From Bacteroidota bacterium (lineage in GTDB: Bacteria > Bacteroidota > Bacteroidia > Bacteroidales > JAAUTT01), in assembly GCA_023429135.1 (NCBI GenBank), contig JAEYWD010000028.1:124001-188000 (forward strand): DNA of 64,000 nt, written 5' to 3'. The position numbers and the translations under genes are program-made. The notes under the pieces were generated by a model. The model was not told the DNA's origin. It made no database searches and saw only the letters and a program-made list of their open reading frames with translations. This document shows, in pieces, positions 9,459 through 18,493 of the stretch (position 1 is the stretch's first letter; each line of letters begins with the position of its first letter).

Positions 9459-11216
9459 ATGAAAAAGCAGGAGACAAAAAAAGGATATATTCTCAGAGCA
9501 TTAAAAATCCTTAAGCCTTTTACCGGCAAAATATCCATTATTTTGCTGATAACTATGGTGGTTGCGGCAGCCAATGTTGCTGAGCCGGTAATTATAAAAT
9601 CCATTATCGACCACATTGGAACTCCCGAACAGGTAAGTTACCTGATTTATGGTATCATCATTTTTCTGGCCGTTTCGCTGGTGTCGAACTTCGCCTCGGC
9701 CTTTTCAAACTGGATGGGATGGGACGTTCGCCTGAATGTTCATTATATTCTGTTAAATGAAATTGTTGACAGATTGCATGTTTTACCCTCCGATTTTCAT
9801 AAAAAGGAAGGTGTAGGTTCGATAATGATGAAGCTCGAACGCTCTATTCAGGGGTTTGTAGGGGCTGTGAGTGAGATTTTTTTTAATGTCCTGCCGTCGG
9901 TGCTCTTCCTTATTCTGGCATTAATCGTGATGTTCCGGCTCGACTGGCGGATGACGCTTCTTGTTTTGGCTTTTACACCTCTGCCCACCCTTATTGCCTT
10001 TAAGGCCTCGCCAAAACAGGTAAAACGTGAAAAATTTCTGATGAATCAGTGGGGCAGAATTTACACCCGGTTCAACGAAGTACTTTCGTCCATTGTTACC
10101 GTTCGCAGTTTTGCTATGGAAGATTATGAAAAGTTGCGGTTTATGAAAAACGTACATCGTGCCAACGAAAAGGTGAATAAGGGTGTGTATTTTGATTCCA
10201 TGATAGGATCAACCCAGCGATTTGTTACGGTGCTGGCGCGTATTGCGGCATTGGGTGCGGGTACCTATCTTATCATTATCAACGAAATGACTATCGGAAC
10301 CCTGGTCGCATTCCTCGCATACATTACAAATCTCTTCGGACCGGTGAACACACTTACAAATACATACCGCGTGCTGAAAAATGCAACGGTATCGCTGGAA
10401 CATATTTTTGGCATTCTGGATAACCAGGAATATATTGGTGATAAGCCTGATGCCGTAACTTTAAAAAATATCAAAGGCGAAATACGTTTCGAGCATGTTT
10501 ATTTTAAATACCGTACTTCTAAAACTTATTTACTCGACGATATAAGCTTTACAATTAAACCCGGGCAGTCAGTTGCCATTGTTGGTCCATCCGGTTCGGG
10601 CAAATCCACCATCATTTCACTTATTCAAAGGTTTTACGATCCTGAGGACGGTGCTATTTATCTGGATGGAATCGATCTGCGTTCCATAAAGCAGAAATCG
10701 CTCCGTAACAGTATTGGTATTGTACTTCAGGAACCGCTGCTTTTCAACGAATCCATCCGCAACAACATTGCTTATGGCAAAAAGAAAGCTTCTATGGACG
10801 AAATAATTGCTGCTGCCAGAGTCGCCAATATTCATGATCGTATCATGGAAATGCCCGAAGAATATATGAATCCCGCGGGTGAGCGTGGAAGTAATCTGAG
10901 TCTTGGCGAACGTCAGCGGGTAGCTATTGCCCGTGCAGTGCTGCGCGATCCGCCCATCATGGTGCTCGATGAAGCAACAGCCTCACTCGATCTGGAAGTG
11001 GAGGCAAATGTTCAGAAAGCCATTGAAAAACTCACCCATAACCGCACTACCATTACCATTGCGCACCGCCTCACAACCATTGTGAAGTCGGATGTTATTA
11101 TGGTGCTGCAAAACGGCAAAATAATAGAGACCGGTTCGCACATCGATCTGATGCATAAAAAAACCTATTACCGCTGGCTGGTTGAACATCTTACAAAAGG
11201 GTTGGGTGTTCAGTAG
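9459..11216 (+). CDS. ABC exporter, fused permease-ATPase half transporter
   Basis: The 585-residue protein has an N-terminal six-helix ABC transmembrane domain (about 20-310) and a C-terminal nucleotide-binding domain. The ATPase shows Walker A GPSGSGKST near 376, a Q-loop (VLQEPLLF), the signature LSLGERQR, Walker B IMVLDEATASLD near 500 and the switch His in IAHRLTT. It therefore has everything needed to work as a homodimer. The MsbA/lipid-multidrug exporter group is the closest family, but the substrate cannot be read from the sequence. It is followed by a methyltransferase and sugar-acting genes on the same strand, with an 81-base gap. Confidence 0.93.
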   Translation: MKKQETKKGYILRALKILKPFTGKISIILLITMVVAAANVAEPVIIKSIIDHIGTPEQVSYLIYGIIIFLAVSLVSNFASAFSNWMGWDVRLNVHYILLNEIVDRLHVLPSDFHKKEGVGSIMMKLERSIQGFVGAVSEIFFNVLPSVLFLILALIVMFRLDWRMTLLVLAFTPLPTLIAFKASPKQVKREKFLMNQWGRIYTRFNEVLSSIVTVRSFAMEDYEKLRFMKNVHRANEKVNKGVYFDSMIGSTQRFVTVLARIAALGAGTYLIIINEMTIGTLVAFLAYITNLFGPVNTLTNTYRVLKNATVSLEHIFGILDNQEYIGDKPDAVTLKNIKGEIRFEHVYFKYRTSKTYLLDDISFTIKPGQSVAIVGPSGSGKSTIISLIQRFYDPEDGAIYLDGIDLRSIKQKSLRNSIGIVLQEPLLFNESIRNNIAYGKKKASMDEIIAAARVANIHDRIMEMPEEYMNPAGERGSNLSLGERQRVAIARAVLRDPPIMVLDEATASLDLEVEANVQKAIEKLTHNRTTITIAHRLTTIVKSDVIMVLQNGKIIETGSHIDLMHKKTYYRWLVEHLTKGLGVQ

Positions 11217-11297
11217 CTGCAAACAATTTGGGTGTGCCAATTGTATATTTACACGAAGGTAAGTACCTGCAAAAATATTACTTCAATTTAGATAAGC

Positions 11298-12101
11298 ATG
11301 GAGATTCAAACCGTATCAATAACCGGATTAACAACGGATCAAATCCGGGAGAATGTTATAAAGCTCGGGAAGTGGTTTCACAATATAGATTTATTTGGCG
11401 TACAAACGGCCCCCGATCATTTTCTGGGAGATTATCCCAATATTAAGTTCAAAGGTTTTGCTAATGCCATTCCTGCTGACCTGTCAGGCAAAACAGTGCT
11501 CGACATTGGCTGTAATGCCGGGTTTTATTCTATCGAAATGAAACGGCGCGGGGCGGGGCGGGTAATTGGTATCGATTCCGATGAACGGTATCTGGCTCAG
11601 GCTCGTTACGCTTCTCAGGTGTTAGGGACAGAAATCGAATTCCGGAATATGTCGGTTTACGATGTTGCCTCGCTGGGCGAAAAGTTCGACGTGGTGATCT
11701 TTATGGGAGTGTTTTATCATCTCCGACACCCGTTGCTGACGCTCGATTTATTGTACGAAAATGTGGTGAAGGATTTGCTAATTTTTCAGTCGATGCAACG
11801 GGGAAGCGAAAACATTGCTCCTGTTAAGAATGATTATGATTTTTGGGAGACGGAAATTTTTCAGCAACACGATTTTCCGCAGATGTATTTTATAGAGCAC
11901 AGGTATTCCAACGATCCTACAAACTGGTGGATACCAAACCGCTCCTGCATGGAGGCGATGCTGCGCAGTTCAGGGTTCGAAATTGCAGAACATCCTGAAC
12001 CCGAAGTTTATATCTGCCGGCGTGGCAAAATAACCGACACACAACAACGAGCCGTATATCCGCCACAACCCATTGAATATATTAATATTTCTAATCCCTA
12101 A
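11298..12101 (+). CDS. SAM-dependent methyltransferase (TIGR04290-like)
   Basis: The 267-residue class I methyltransferase has the SAM-binding motif I VLDIGCNAGFYS near residue 69, an acidic motif II (GIDSD), and FDVVIFMGVFYHL near 130. The N-terminal stretch (IKLGKWFHNIDLFGVQTAPDH) and the whole layout resemble the small TIGR04290 methyltransferase family and tRNA-wobble CmoB-like enzymes. It is followed 41 bases later by an unusual glycosidase and then a GT9-like protein. The trio probably acts together on a surface or storage glycan. The target is not known from the sequence. Confidence 0.82.
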   Translation: MEIQTVSITGLTTDQIRENVIKLGKWFHNIDLFGVQTAPDHFLGDYPNIKFKGFANAIPADLSGKTVLDIGCNAGFYSIEMKRRGAGRVIGIDSDERYLAQARYASQVLGTEIEFRNMSVYDVASLGEKFDVVIFMGVFYHLRHPLLTLDLLYENVVKDLLIFQSMQRGSENIAPVKNDYDFWETEIFQQHDFPQMYFIEHRYSNDPTNWWIPNRSCMEAMLRSSGFEIAEHPEPEVYICRRGKITDTQQRAVYPPQPIEYINISNP

Positions 12102-12108
12102 ACTCCTA

Positions 12109-12126
12109 TCCCGATAGCTATTGGGA
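12109..12126. repeat. Short imperfect palindrome
   Basis: TCCCGATAGCTATTGGGA is palindromic except for one mismatch. It sits in the 41-base gap between the methyltransferase and glycosidase genes and resembles dispersed Bacteroidota intergenic palindromes. Confidence 0.5.
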
Positions 12127-12142
12127 CCTAAACCCCTGTACC

Positions 12143-13027
12143 ATGATTGAAGCCGTAAAATTCTGGAATGAACCGAATAATAAATCGCACTGGGATTTTG
12201 AAGTGGACCCCGAATGGCATATTTATTCCGAAATGGTGAAACTCGCCTCTATTGCTTGTAAAGCACAGAATCCTGGAATTTTACGGGTTTTGGGAGGGAT
12301 GTCGCCTATTGATCCTTATTTCGTGCAACGGCTTAAAGATAAAGGAGTTCTGAATAACCTCGATGCCGTTGCTGTGCATGGCTTTCCGCTCGACTGGAAT
12401 CTTTGGAACATCAAGGAGTGGCCCGATAAAATTGCCGAAATAGAAGCAATTACCGATTTGCCCGTCTGGGTTACCGAAGTGGGCGCTTCGAGCTTTGGTG
12501 CGGAGGAAGTACAGGAGTTTGGTTTCCGGCGTACAGCCGAGCTTTTAGCTGGTCGGGTGGATCGAATTCATTGGTATAGTCTTTACGATTTGCCAAAAAC
12601 CTGGGTGGCTACAACCCGTCACCGCGAGGCCGAAGGTTCGTCGTATTACCGTCATTTTTACATGGGTTTGCTGCAGGAAGACGGAACACCCAAATTGGCA
12701 CTCAAACATTTTTCGGATTATACGCCCGAATTTGGCATCTGTCAATGGTTTCATTTTGAGGATCACCGGCTCGACGATGCCGTAAAGTGGATGAAACAAC
12801 TGGGTGTTAAACGGCTGCGAACTGGTTTGAGCTGGGCCGATTACCTCCGTCCCGATGCCGAAAGGTGGTTCGACAGGATGATGAAGGCCATAGATGATTT
12901 TGATGTAACGGCTACCTTCTGCTTTACACCTGAAGCAAAGGGTATTATGCCGCACCATACCAGTGCACCTCAGAAAATTGAAGAGTTTGCCGATTTTTGC
13001 GTGGAAATGCTGCGAAGGTATGCCTAA
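12143..13027 (+). CDS. Clan-A-like glycoside hydrolase with circularly permuted barrel
   Basis: The protein has 294 residues. It starts almost directly with the acid/base motif (MIEAVKFWNEPNN, Glu10), which in clan A TIM-barrel glycosidases closes strand 4. The presumed nucleophile follows in WVTEVGAS near residue 114 (strand 7), then RIHWYSLYD (strand 8). Only after that come segments that look like strands 1 to 3: GICQWFHFEDHRLDDAVKWM, VKRLRTGLSWADYL and VTATFCFTPEAKG, ending in a helix (FADFCVEMLRRYA) that normally leads into strand 4. So the order is beta4-8 followed by beta1-3. No signal peptide is seen, so it should be cytoplasmic. Similarity is to GH39-like beta-xylosidases; activity is unproven. 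The gene overlaps the next by 8 bases. Confidence 0.75.
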   Translation: MIEAVKFWNEPNNKSHWDFEVDPEWHIYSEMVKLASIACKAQNPGILRVLGGMSPIDPYFVQRLKDKGVLNNLDAVAVHGFPLDWNLWNIKEWPDKIAEIEAITDLPVWVTEVGASSFGAEEVQEFGFRRTAELLAGRVDRIHWYSLYDLPKTWVATTRHREAEGSSYYRHFYMGLLQEDGTPKLALKHFSDYTPEFGICQWFHFEDHRLDDAVKWMKQLGVKRLRTGLSWADYLRPDAERWFDRMMKAIDDFDVTATFCFTPEAKGIMPHHTSAPQKIEEFADFCVEMLRRYA

Positions 13028-13928
13028 AACCGGGGAACTCTCATCCGAAACGTGGATGAAAGCTATGCGATCGGGCAACTTTGAAAAGGCGTGGCTTTTC
13101 AGTGATAAGATTCTGGCTTCGGGCATCAACAGAGATTATCATAATTTACCCCGCCATTTTCAATGTATCTGGGACGGGACTCCCTTACATGGTAAACGTG
13201 TTCTGATACGATGTTATCATGGATTGGGCGATACCATACAGTTTATTCGCTATGCACCACTGGTAAAGCTAACTGCACGGGAAGTGACAGTCTGGGCGCA
13301 GCCATCGCTTATGAAACTGTTGGAAACAGTTAAAGGAATCGATCGGTTGCTGCCTTTACACGATGGCGCTCCTGAGGTTGAGTTCGATGTTGACGTCGAA
13401 ATTATGGAACTGCCGCACGTTTTCCGTACAACACTTTCGACTCTGCCAGCCAGAGTGCCATACATTCAGGTTGAGCCATTAAAACTTACTTCAACACCAC
13501 TCCCAAAAATAGGCTTGGTTTGGCAGGCAGGCGATTGGGACCAGTCGCGCAACATTCCGTTTTCCTTATTATGGTACTTATTTGATATACCAGGTTTAGA
13601 AATTTTTATTCTCCAGGCAAATGCAAAAGCGGCTGGCTGGAAGGAAGGTTTAGGAATTTATCCGGGAGAGTTTAACCTGTTCGATTACGCAAGAGTTATC
13701 AAAGGGCTGGATCTTTTGATTTCGGTAGATTCCATGCCGGCACATCTGGCAGGAGCGCTGAATGTTCCGGTTTGGCTGATGTTACAAGAGCAGGCCGACT
13801 GGAGATGGATGGAAAATCGCAGCGACAACCTCTGGTATCCATCTATGAAGATTTTCAGGCAGGAGAAGCAGGGAGAGTGGGAGAGGGTGGTGAGGGAGAT
13901 GGTGGGAGGGTTAAAGGGAATGAACTAA
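13020..13928 (+). CDS. GT9-like (ADP-heptose:LPS heptosyltransferase-like) protein
   Basis: The protein has 302 residues from the ATG at 13020, which overlaps the previous stop by 8 bases. I chose this start over an in-frame ATG at 12963 because it keeps normal operon overlap. An N-terminal helical part (about 1-45) precedes a glycosyltransferase-B-like fold: RVLIRCYHGLGDTIQFIRYAPLV resembles the N-terminal motif of the heptosyltransferase family, and IGLVWQAGDWDQSRNIP plus LLISVDSMPAHLAGALNVPVW resemble the nucleotide-sugar part, including the SxxMH-like region. The role is probably sugar transfer to a glycan in the same pathway as the methyltransferase and glycosidase before it. The donor is unknown. 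The last residues are encoded by a G-rich stretch (about 13855-13920). Confidence 0.8.
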   Translation: MPKTGELSSETWMKAMRSGNFEKAWLFSDKILASGINRDYHNLPRHFQCIWDGTPLHGKRVLIRCYHGLGDTIQFIRYAPLVKLTAREVTVWAQPSLMKLLETVKGIDRLLPLHDGAPEVEFDVDVEIMELPHVFRTTLSTLPARVPYIQVEPLKLTSTPLPKIGLVWQAGDWDQSRNIPFSLLWYLFDIPGLEIFILQANAKAAGWKEGLGIYPGEFNLFDYARVIKGLDLLISVDSMPAHLAGALNVPVWLMLQEQADWRWMENRSDNLWYPSMKIFRQEKQGEWERVVREMVGGLKGMN

Positions 13929-13940
13929 AGTTCCGGTTTA

Positions 13941-15236
13941 TTAAATGCAAAATGCTGCATAAAATGGAACTGATTTGATATTATTCTCAAATCCAAAATT
14001 CTTTTGTGAAATTCTTATTGCATAAGGATTTTTATATTTTTCACGAAAAATTGAAAGACTTATTGATTTTGTGCGCATACCTTTTTTAACCTCCACCGGA
14101 ATAATTTTGTCATCTTTTTGGAGGACAAAATCAAGTTCAGCAGTATTTTCATTTTTCCAGTAGTACAATGGATACTTTTTAGCAGCAAAAGCTTGTGCAA
14201 CGAAGTTTTCGCTCAATGCACCCAAAAACATGTTATCTTCCTGCCTGTTCGAAAGTATGGTTTGGTGCGCAATTCCCGATTTCATGGTTAACATTCCAAC
14301 ATCGCCCATATAAAGTTTGAAGTCGGGCAAGCTGACATACGCCCCGAGTGGCATAAAGCCGTGTTCGGTCTTTTGACATTTCAGGACAATATTTGCAAAA
14401 TTTAACCATTCGATGGATTCGCCGAATATTGTCGCAGTTCCCCCTTTTTGTACAATTTTGTACTGGAATTTTGTATTTTCTTTTGCTAATTGAGCCGGGA
14501 TGGAATTATAGCAAGCTCTGATCTTTATTCCAGTTGCACTGTTTGCATACTTCGCCATATCTGCTATGTAATCATTTAGAATTCGTCCCAGAATATCAGA
14601 AACTGAGAGGAAGCTATCCGATTGAACATATTCCTGAACAACCGCAGGCATACCACCGGTTATCAAATATTGCTTATAATGTTCCATAGCGATATTATGC
14701 AATGCTTCAGGCATTTCAAGATCGTTATCAAAGTGGTGTTGGATTTGAGATGCGAGACTTTCTTTATTTAGTGCCCAGAGAAACTCTTCAAAATCCAAAG
14801 GATAAAGAGTTAATTCATCGGTTTTACCAACTGGATAAGAAAAACCGCCCCTGTTAAGAGCTACTCCCAAGAGACTTCCAGCCGCTGCTAAGTGGTATTG
14901 TGGAGCGTTTTCGGAAAACGCTTTTAATGCCAGTAATGCTCTTTCGCTGGATTGAATTTCATCAAGTATTACAAGTGTCTCTCCAGGCAGAATTCTTTCG
15001 CCGCTAACTGTCTCAAGATATTGAATAATACGTGCAGGAGTGAGGTCGTTATGAAAATAGGAGTTGGCAGAACTGTTTATTTCAAGATTTATATAAACAC
15101 AATTTTGGTAATATTCTTTACCAAATTGTTTTAAAATATATGTCTTTCCCACCTGACGTGCTCCATTTACGATCAGAGGCATCCGGCCTGGTTTCGTTTT
15201 CCATTGGATCAGTTTTTCTAAGAGGCGTCTTTTCAT
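13941..15236 (-). CDS. AAA ATPase with DUF4143 domain
   Basis: The 431-residue protein starts at the ATG at 15236. It has an N-terminal P-loop ATPase with Walker A NGARQVGKTY at about residues 24-33, Walker B LVILDEIQS near 92 and sensor AAAGSLLG. The C-terminal DUF4143 region has an Mrr-like fold, with the sequence YYWKNENTAELDFVLQK and IPVEVKKG carrying the D...ExK residues of nuclease-like cores. The family is very widespread in Bacteroidota and its function is not established. A frame opens further upstream to an ATG at 15317, but it would translate through the inverted repeat at 15254-15309, so the downstream start is preferred. The gene is convergent with 13020-13928. Confidence 0.9.
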   Translation of the reverse strand: MKRRLLEKLIQWKTKPGRMPLIVNGARQVGKTYILKQFGKEYYQNCVYINLEINSSANSYFHNDLTPARIIQYLETVSGERILPGETLVILDEIQSSERALLALKAFSENAPQYHLAAAGSLLGVALNRGGFSYPVGKTDELTLYPLDFEEFLWALNKESLASQIQHHFDNDLEMPEALHNIAMEHYKQYLITGGMPAVVQEYVQSDSFLSVSDILGRILNDYIADMAKYANSATGIKIRACYNSIPAQLAKENTKFQYKIVQKGGTATIFGESIEWLNFANIVLKCQKTEHGFMPLGAYVSLPDFKLYMGDVGMLTMKSGIAHQTILSNRQEDNMFLGALSENFVAQAFAAKKYPLYYWKNENTAELDFVLQKDDKIIPVEVKKGMRTKSISLSIFREKYKNPYAIRISQKNFGFENNIKSVPFYAAFCI

Positions 15237-15253
15237 ATAATTTTTAAGTAAAA

Positions 15254-15309
15254 TTATCAAAGTGTGGCAAAAAATAAAAATATTTTGATTTTTTCCCACA
15301 CTTTGATAA
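15254..15309. promoter_or_regulatory. Perfect 14-base inverted repeat before the AAA ATPase
   Basis: TTATCAAAGTGTGG at 15254-15267 is repeated exactly inverted (CCACACTTTGATAA) at 15296-15309, with 28 A/T-rich bases between. It ends 18 bases before the ATPase start and abuts the stop of the next gene. The size and spacing suit a dimeric operator around the promoter, possibly autoregulatory. The pairing is seen; the function is inferred. Confidence 0.7.
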
Positions 15310-15313
15310 AAGG

Positions 15314-16702
15314 TCATGCAGAATCCCCCAGCTCCTTAAACCTCTTTCTCATCTCACCAAAGCTGCTTTTATGGTAAGCAACTCCAAAATAAACTGATGT
15401 GGCAAGCCTTGCCCAGATTAAATAAATCACCGGCATTCCCATTTTACGTGCCAGCCAGAACAGACGATGGCTCCATTTCGAAATTTGATATCGCAGATGA
15501 TAAATTATTTTTCGCGATGCTGACAGACTACTGTTGTCGGGTTTGATACGCTTTAATGGTTGAATTCCCTGTGAGGCCCAGGTAAGCCGGTAGGCCAAAC
15601 CTTCGCGGCGTTGACGCAAGCCTGCGGCCTGCGTTTGAGCCACAAATTCAGAAGATACTTCCTTCAGGCTTAATCTGGTTTCTATTCTACCGGTTGATAT
15701 AATATCAAGAATAATTGAGGAGCGCACTATCACAACATTTGTACCCCGCCCGTCGGAAGAATATGGCTCCACCCAGGCGTCGCCAAAGGAGATGTCGGCG
15801 GTTTCAGCTACCACATCGTCGCAGAAATTGCAGGCCGAATTCATAAAATAGCCAGCTCCCCAGTCGCCGTCCCGGAGATGCCACCAGTCCTTATGAACTG
15901 TTACTCCGCTTTTCAGCGTAAGCATGGTGTTATACCAGTTGGCTGGCCTGTCTGGAAATTTGTATCTGTAATCCACACGGGTTACTTCCTTAACCGGAAC
16001 TTTCATATGCCAGGCAAAGCTTTCAACAAACCGGCTGCTTTTCATGTGTCCGCAGAAAAGGCCGAGGGTAAACTTTATCCGTTCCTTCAGAACAGGGTCC
16101 TTTTGTCTGAGCAGATGAACGGCTTTTATCATGCAGGGAATTGCCACTACTGCATAGCGACCAGGTTTTTTTCGGATAAAATTAAGAACCTCCGAAAGTT
16201 CTACCGGATAATACCTGGATTTTGCTCCTTCCTGCACATCTTGTTCTGAAAATGAAATTCTGTACCTGAAAAACCGGCCTTCCGTTTGAGGATCGTCCAC
16301 TGCAACCACATGAGCAACGCCATCAATATACTTCTTTCGCATCAGCTCGGTTGCAACCCAGGTAACCATTCCCCCGGAACTGCCCTGCATGCGATAGTTG
16401 TCTTCAGCGACATGCCCCACAAAATTTGACAGGTAAAATCCTATGGATGCATCTAACTGCCCATCTTCTTCAAATTGTTGCAAGGATAATTCATCTTCAT
16501 TTTTTGAACCAGGAGAAAACGGGCAGATGTTGCTGAATTCTTCCGAACGGTGATTAAGCCATTCCCCGGGACCGGCAGGTTTTAACTGCCCATAGCGGTC
16601 AAACTTCATTTTGGTATCGTGTCGTTCGGCGTAGGCCACACAAATTCCACAGCCAATGCATAATCCCGATCGAACAATATCTTTCGGACTATACATTTTC
16701 AT
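15314..16702 (-). CDS. Coenzyme F420 hydrogenase/dehydrogenase beta-subunit-like FeS protein
   Basis: The 462-residue protein has an N-terminal ferredoxin motif LCIGCGIC (Cys15, 18, 21). The FrhB N- and C-domains follow, with MQGSSGGMVTWVATELM, AVVAIPCMIKAVHLLRQ, FTLGLFCGHMKS and the Cys pair SACNFCDD ending in ISFGDAWVEPYSSDGRGTN. In Bacteroidota such proteins usually sit in polysaccharide clusters beside pyruvyl transferases rather than in F420 metabolism, and the same is true here. The start overlaps the upstream pyruvyl transferase gene by 14 bases, so the two are translationally coupled. A flavin/FeS redox step on a surface-sugar substrate is inferred. Confidence 0.88.
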   Translation of the reverse strand: MKMYSPKDIVRSGLCIGCGICVAYAERHDTKMKFDRYGQLKPAGPGEWLNHRSEEFSNICPFSPGSKNEDELSLQQFEEDGQLDASIGFYLSNFVGHVAEDNYRMQGSSGGMVTWVATELMRKKYIDGVAHVVAVDDPQTEGRFFRYRISFSEQDVQEGAKSRYYPVELSEVLNFIRKKPGRYAVVAIPCMIKAVHLLRQKDPVLKERIKFTLGLFCGHMKSSRFVESFAWHMKVPVKEVTRVDYRYKFPDRPANWYNTMLTLKSGVTVHKDWWHLRDGDWGAGYFMNSACNFCDDVVAETADISFGDAWVEPYSSDGRGTNVVIVRSSIILDIISTGRIETRLSLKEVSSEFVAQTQAAGLRQRREGLAYRLTWASQGIQPLKRIKPDNSSLSASRKIIYHLRYQISKWSHRLFWLARKMGMPVIYLIWARLATSVYFGVAYHKSSFGEMRKRFKELGDSA

Positions 16703-17792
16703 AGCTGTTCACAGCAACATTTGGAGTAAGCGATTTTTCAAGCCAGTTTTGCGAATTCATTCTTAGTTTGGCAATGTTCCGGTGAATTTCTGCATCCAAA
16801 GGTTTTAGTAAAAGATTTTCCAATTCTTTTTCGGAAGTTTCGTTGGTAATGATGTGTTTTTTTGCGTCTGCCTTTTTTATCAGGTCTTCCACTTTATGGC
16901 TCCGGTAAGGGGTTGTTTCGCAAACAAAAGGTTTGGAGTTGATAAGTGCAAAAACGCATCCATGGAAGAAGTTTGTGATTACTGCTTCGGACTGTGCAAT
17001 AAAAGCGGCAAATTCATAAGGCCCGGCCGTGAGCCATTGTTCATCGGCCCAGTGGTTGCGATAGCCAATACTTACGAGCGGAAGTTTTTGTTTTTTCGCC
17101 CAATGACTGATTTGCCGGATAAAGGGTTCTGAAAAGTTGTGCCCATACAAGGCCAAAAAAGGTTTGCTTACTGGAAGATTAATTTTTTCGGACCTGACAG
17201 GTAACAAAAAACAGGGATCCATTACCATCTCCGGTTCATAGCCTAATACATTTTTTACCTGCTGCTGCGAATTTTCATCCCGCACCGAGATTCTGTCAAA
17301 GTTCTGGAGTTTTTGAGCCCACTCGGGAGCCAGTCGCCATGTAGAATCGAAATTCCCAAAACTGGCAGCATACGAAATTAACCGACCGGCTTTTAATCCT
17401 TCGCCATAAAAGATTGGATAATGACCATACCAGGGATGCGACAAATTCCAGACCTCGTCGCTTCCAACAACCACCATGTCGTATTCGTCCATAGAAATTG
17501 GGTTCTCAAGCGAAAATTCATGCGAGAGCGGCAGCAATTCAAAAGCATCAAAAAATTTCTCAATTTTCTTACGGTAAAGCGGATAATCCGATACCGGCAC
17601 CGGAGTAGGTAAAACGGGCTGCAGAGCACATTTCCATTCGGCGAAATTTACCCTCCGGGAGTGATGATCCAGAATTTCGACCTGGTGCCCACGTGATTGT
17701 AAAAAGCTGGCTAAACAGCTTGCCTGCCAGTAGCTGCCGTAGTTAATACAACGGTGAAATGTAAGGATACCTATTTTCAAGTCAATTTGCAA
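16689..17792 (-). CDS. Polysaccharide pyruvyl transferase family protein
   Basis: The 367-residue member of the CsaB/WcaK-type family is recognisable from the N-terminal ILTFHRCINYGSYWQASCLA, the central YDMVVVGSDEVWNLSHPWYG, SYAASFGNFD, ISVRDENSQQ and the C-terminal EAVITNFFHGCVFALINSKPF. The family attaches pyruvate ketals, or related groups, to polysaccharides from PEP. It is the first gene of a two-gene unit with the FrhB-like protein, overlapping it by 14 bases. Role in capsule or exopolysaccharide modification is inferred from family and pairing; there are no glycosyltransferases directly beside it. Confidence 0.9.
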   Translation of the reverse strand: MQIDLKIGILTFHRCINYGSYWQASCLASFLQSRGHQVEILDHHSRRVNFAEWKCALQPVLPTPVPVSDYPLYRKKIEKFFDAFELLPLSHEFSLENPISMDEYDMVVVGSDEVWNLSHPWYGHYPIFYGEGLKAGRLISYAASFGNFDSTWRLAPEWAQKLQNFDRISVRDENSQQQVKNVLGYEPEMVMDPCFLLPVRSEKINLPVSKPFLALYGHNFSEPFIRQISHWAKKQKLPLVSIGYRNHWADEQWLTAGPYEFAAFIAQSEAVITNFFHGCVFALINSKPFVCETTPYRSHKVEDLIKKADAKKHIITNETSEKELENLLLKPLDAEIHRNIAKLRMNSQNWLEKSLTPNVAVNSYENV

Positions 17793-17850
17793 TTTTTAGT
17801 TTGTTATTTGTTATAAATACAAACAACTCACTTGTTAAGTTTATAAAAGC

Positions 17851-18447
17851 ATGACTAAATTTCTGTTGATTCGCCATGCATTAACCGATGCTGTTGGCAA
17901 CAGGCTTTCAGGTCGCACTCCAGGGCTGTCGTTAAGCGACGAGGGACGAAAACAATCCAGGGATTTGGCGTCCCGGTTGTCGCAATTCACTATATCAGCA
18001 ATTTACTCCAGTCCGTTGGAACGGGCTTTGGAAACGGCGGCACCTTTGGCGGAAATAACGGGTTTGCAGGTCAGACCCGATAACGATTTTCTGGAAATTG
18101 ATTTTGGAAGTTGGACGAATCTCTCTTTTGAAGAGCTTAAAAGTGAGGCTATTTTTCAACGATTTAACTCTTTCAGGAGCTGCACCCGGATTCCCGGAGG
18201 GGAACTTATGGCAGAAGCTCAAACCAGAATCATCCGGGGTATCGAAAAATTAACTGCAATTCATCGCAAAGAAACCGTGGCCGTAATCAGTCATGCCGAT
18301 CTCATTAAATCGGCCATAGCCTTTTACACTGGCATTCATCTGGACATATTTCACCGTGTCGAAATTAGTCCGGCATCGGTAAGTATTATAGAAATTTTTG
18401 ACGATACAGCCCGCATTCTCCTGGTTAACGGAGCTGGAAGTTTATGA
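17851..18447 (+). CDS. Histidine phosphatase (phosphoglycerate mutase-like)
   Basis: The 198-residue protein has the catalytic start LLIRHALTD (Arg8, His9; the usual Gly is Ala), the SPLERALETAAPLA segment with the second Arg, the acidic LEIDFGSW, and the second catalytic His148 in AVISHADLIKSA. All residues needed for phosphohistidine catalysis are present. Family members act on sugar phosphates, cobalamin precursors or phosphoproteins; nothing nearby fixes the substrate. It is transcribed away from the pyruvyl transferase unit. Confidence 0.9.
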   Translation: MTKFLLIRHALTDAVGNRLSGRTPGLSLSDEGRKQSRDLASRLSQFTISAIYSSPLERALETAAPLAEITGLQVRPDNDFLEIDFGSWTNLSFEELKSEAIFQRFNSFRSCTRIPGGELMAEAQTRIIRGIEKLTAIHRKETVAVISHADLIKSAIAFYTGIHLDIFHRVEISPASVSIIEIFDDTARILLVNGAGSL

Positions 18448-18493
18448 TGGTGATTTGAGCGTAATTGACTTCACAGCTTAAGCACTTCCTGCC

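Noticed and set aside
12545..13129. Minus-strand open frame of 194 codons
   Set aside because: Antisense to the glycosidase and GT9-like genes, which have clear motifs; no support of its own.
15314..16702. F420-dependent hydrogenase
   Set aside because: The FrhB-like protein lacks alpha and gamma subunits nearby and is coupled to a pyruvyl transferase, as in polysaccharide clusters.
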